From Acidobacteriaceae bacterium (lineage in GTDB: Bacteria > Acidobacteriota > Terriglobia > Terriglobales > Acidobacteriaceae): a DNA stretch of 6,580 nt. The notes under the pieces are model-generated. The model was not told the origin of the DNA. It was given only the letters and a program-made list of their open reading frames with translations, and did no database searches. Shown piece after piece: positions 5,301 to 6,580 of this stretch (the stretch's first letter is position 1; each line of letters opens with the position of its first letter). The stretch lies in contig JARLFX010000099.1 of assembly GCA_031296355.1 (NCBI GenBank), positions 1-6,580 of the forward strand, in the 5' to 3' direction. Both the position numbers and the translations under genes were made by a program.

Positions 5301-5682
5301 GATACTGCTTCCCGGCTTCGGCAACGGATCCCTGCCCAAAGGCCAGCGCGGCCTCACGGCGTCCCATCCGTGGTTCAACACCGCGGCCTTCGCGGTTCCT
5401 GCCCTTACCTCTTTCACGTATGGAAACTCGGGCCGCAATAGTCTTCAAGGTCCGGGCACAAAGTATGTGGATTTCTCGATCTTCAAGGATACGCACCTGA
5501 CCGAATCGAAGGTCCTTCAACTGCGCGCAGAAGCCTTTAACCTGGCCAACACACCGCAGCTCAATAACCCGGCCGCAACCGCTGGTACAGCAGCCTTTGG
5601 AAGCATATCCACGGCAGGTTCTGACTTGACATTCCAACGAACTGCGCGCCAGTTTCAGTTTGCTGCGAAAGTCACCTTCTAA
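2320..5682 (+). CDS. TonB-dependent receptor with carboxypeptidase-regulatory-like N-domain (Oar-like)
   Basis: This 1120-residue outer-membrane protein probably imports or binds a substrate using TonB energy. The start is the ATG at 2320 with GGAGG 4 bases upstream; the frame is open further upstream only through the attenuator. Residues 1-34 look like a signal peptide (hydrophobic LGALFLLVVASALPA, then Gln35). Residues about 40-122 form a carboxypeptidase-regulatory-like beta domain (GIITGIVKD through NYDIAVDVPGF). A plug domain follows, with NGRNF at 160-164 and NGSRPQENRTLVDG around 199-212. The rest is a long beta-barrel ending in FQFAAKVTF; a terminal Phe is typical of outer-membrane barrels. 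No TonB box was recognised. It has a single Cys in 1120 residues. The substrate is unknown. Control by a cysteine-type attenuator suggests a sulfur-containing compound, which is inference. Confidence 0.9.
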   Translation: MSAVHLSLRSVIKRNLSHMLGALFLLVVASALPAQIVETGIITGIVKDNTGAVVIKANVTVRNTSTGLTTNTTTDSQGLYVSPPLNPGNYDIAVDVPGFSKVVEHVRLEVGQRLAADVALTVGGAAETIEVQDTGAVLETESSTVGNLRTEQAVRDLPLNGRNFNELFNLGAGAISTTAQSTGSIPYTQQRGPSYFAINGSRPQENRTLVDGIGDQENHNSMTAIFPPIDAIQEFSEETQDADARYGRGNGGTISVVVKSGTNHYHGDVFEFFRNTALDARNFFNTPVAGPTGVKSPLRQNEFGVTFGGPVFWKQADPKTFFFADYAGKRFAQGQNFLNSIPVVNITAAGYDFTNYFNQNPSLVIKNPLNKAITYTKSNPIIPANTPGLDQTGINLLNLYQKYAKPNYGAAGATTNNFFYGPQLITNEDDFDIKIDRKFSERDSAFLRYSQGHDILSQPGTLPTPLVGAVICGPASDPSHQAALSETHIFSPTTVNTARYGWTRFFVYAKNWDGAGSPYAGLASASQLNIPGVINPNNSLSVGLPVYSFAGYTSIGDAGNSPTNIGTNNYQWDDDLNLVRGKHSLDFGFELLRLQYNMFQSGAEHGSESYGTRYTGLAWSDLLFGAPTGGSFAFPSGVGLRESDLSFYAQDNYKVSNRLTLNLGVHYENFLGWPWSEVHTKEYAFVPSISTTSLEQVGTHGIPSSGLSGNNLNFAPRVGLAYKVTSKTVFHAGYGIYYAAPNVNVSSSLAANVPVYDYWAFNNPAAYVVGATNSAVFNYASSGFVHTVATSGSQILPGQAAYAVDPNAKTPYTEQWHAAIEQEIPFSTVLKFAYVGTKGTHLDNIRDINSNQWGANGATTVTVARPYPTFGQISELETRQVSSYNALQVTAERRARGLGLLASYTFSHALDEGSAESAAVTNPYNLRYDYGNSDYNVPNRFVASANYELPFKGSGLLGSLENGWQLNAIAQFYDGMPFSVGTTDAFGDGQTTRAILLPGFGNGSLPKGQRGLTASHPWFNTAAFAVPALTSFTYGNSGRNSLQGPGTKYVDFSIFKDTHLTESKVLQLRAEAFNLANTPQLNNPAATAGTAAFGSISTAGSDLTFQRTARQFQFAAKVTF

Positions 5683-5717
5683 CCTGTTAATCGCTCTCTG
5701 ACTTATCCTGAACCACA

Positions 5718-5753
5718 CTCTGGCGGCGCGAGGAAGATCGAGCGCCACCAGAG
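5718..5753 (+). other. Imperfect 12-bp inverted repeat after the receptor gene
   Basis: CTCTGGCGGCGC (5718-5729) and GCGCCACCAGAG (5742-5753) pair with one C-A mismatch around a 12-base loop. No T-run follows, so it is not a canonical intrinsic terminator. It lies between the receptor and the next gene on the same strand. It could stabilise the receptor mRNA 3' end or pause transcription. The remainder of 5683-5813 shows only the ribosome-binding site of the next gene. Confidence 0.4.
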
Positions 5754-5813
5754 ACTCACAAGACACACCCTGCACACAACTCTTTCGCGCATCCCCAACG
5801 GAGGTCGTGATTC

Positions 5814-6386
5814 ATGGAAATCACTACGCGCAGTCTCTGGACTTTGATCCACGGCATGGGCTTTGGTGCGCTCTATCTGCTGGCCGGATCCGGCGCCATC
5901 GCATTCCTCTACCAGCGCTTTTCTGCCGACGCTCCAGCAGCTCCTTCGCCTGGAAAAGATCACTTGCTCGGCATCTATCTAGCCGTTATGGCCGCGCTTG
6001 CGTGGCTTACCGTTCTCACCGGAACCTACATCATCTATCCGTGGTACCGGGCCGCGCCTCCCAAAGGAACCACTAGTCTCGGAGACTATCCGCGCTCCCT
6101 TCTTCTTTCGAATCCCGCAACCAGTCAGTGGCACTTGATCGGCATGGAATGGAAAGAGCATGTTGCATGGCTGGTGCCAATTGCCATCACAGCGGCTGCC
6201 GTTGTCGTGATCAGGTACGCGCGCGATCTGAAGTACCACCCGCAACTTCGTGTCGCACTTCATGGATTCATCGTGCTTTCGCTTTTCGCCGCAGGCATAG
6301 CCGGATTCTTCGGCGCCATGCTCGACAAGAATGCACCCGTTGAAGGCGGTCAAACCGTTCAGTTGGTCCAAGGAGAAAAGCAATGA
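5814..6386 (+). CDS. Four-helix membrane protein of unknown function
   Basis: The ATG at 5814 follows a strong GGAGGT (5800-5805) at 8 bases. The 190-residue protein has four hydrophobic segments, at roughly residues 8-33, 50-75, 117-135 and 147-170, and a charged C-terminal tail, so it is an inner-membrane protein. His13 in the first helix, His116 at the start of the third and His150 in the fourth lie in or next to membrane segments. Histidines so placed can ligate haem b in small membrane cytochromes, but no family signature was recognised. It overlaps the next gene by ATGA, so the two are co-translated. Whether it shares a transcript with the receptor 131 bases upstream is unclear. Confidence 0.8.
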   Translation: MEITTRSLWTLIHGMGFGALYLLAGSGAIAFLYQRFSADAPAAPSPGKDHLLGIYLAVMAALAWLTVLTGTYIIYPWYRAAPPKGTTSLGDYPRSLLLSNPATSQWHLIGMEWKEHVAWLVPIAITAAAVVVIRYARDLKYHPQLRVALHGFIVLSLFAAGIAGFFGAMLDKNAPVEGGQTVQLVQGEKQ

Positions 6387-6580
6387 GCACTCAAAACACG
6401 ATTCCAAGACATGATTCCGCGCTTGTTCCCAATGGACCGGGGGCAGCAGCAATTCTTGCTGCCGGCATAGGCTCGTTTGCGGTAGCGGTGTTGACCGTAG
6501 CGGCAGATAAATCCGCGCTGGTAAAAAACCTGTTGGCTATCTATAAGCCAACTGGGGCGCTCTCCGGCGTGACTACGGCA
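6383..6580 (+). CDS. Small membrane protein of unknown function (3' end beyond window)
   Basis: The start ATG overlaps the preceding stop (ATGA, 6383-6386), and AAGGAGA (6370-6376) provides the ribosome-binding site. All 66 visible codons are open. After a polar N-terminus of about 20 residues comes a hydrophobic segment (about residues 20-41, AAAILAAGIGSFAVAVLTVA), then a loop with IYKPTGALSGVTT. The pattern resembles short hypothetical membrane proteins in which a similar (N/K)PxGxLSGxTT loop precedes a second helix, remembered only loosely and not assigned to a named family. Tight coupling suggests it forms a complex with the 5814-6386 product. Confidence 0.75.
   Translation, partial: MSTQNTIPRHDSALVPNGPGAAAILAAGIGSFAVAVLTVAADKSALVKNLLAIYKPTGALSGVTTA

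Noticed and set aside
5718..5753. Intrinsic terminator for the receptor gene
   Set aside because: The hairpin is good but no T-run follows, so it is listed only as an inverted repeat.

Overview
The window most likely comes from a member of the Acidobacteriota (Terriglobia-like), a moderately GC-rich soil-type bacterium. The main evidence is the 1120-residue outer-membrane receptor. It has an N-terminal carboxypeptidase-regulatory-like domain followed by a TonB-receptor plug and barrel with an NGRNF...NGSRP...VDG pattern, an architecture very abundant in that phylum. The assignment is inference; no rRNA or marker gene is present.

Layout, left to right. Positions 1-47 (minus) hold only the start of a gene. 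Positions 166-1431 (minus) encode a radical-SAM/SPASM anaerobic sulfatase-maturating enzyme. About 890 bases separate it from the divergent receptor gene at 2320-5682 (plus). Past the receptor, 5814-6386 and 6383-6580 (plus) are two overlapping small membrane-protein genes, the second cut by the window edge.

The most interesting part is the non-coding DNA. Four very short reading frames with runs of cysteine codons precede the genes: 150-185 (minus, before the leftmost gene), 1545-1640 (minus, before the maturase), and 1830-1910 and 2116-2226 (plus, before the receptor). All 14 of their cysteine codons are TGT, whereas all 12 cysteine codons in the maturase and receptor are TGC. Two of these frames, 1545-1640 and 2116-2226, are followed by an intrinsic terminator that lies before the structural gene. 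In both, a copy of the terminator's 3' arm (TCGTGGG core) lies inside the leader reading frame downstream of the Cys codons, so it can pair with the terminator's 5' arm as an antiterminator. This is the three-segment logic of trp/his-type ribosome-mediated attenuation, here apparently keyed to cysteine.

Proposed joint function (inference): when charged tRNA-Cys is scarce, ribosomes stall at the UGU run, the antiterminator forms, and the maturase and receptor are transcribed. The maturase activates sulfatases that release sulfate from organic sulfate esters, and the receptor may import a sulfur-containing compound. The window would thus belong to a sulfur-scavenging regulon controlled by cysteine-sensing leader peptides.
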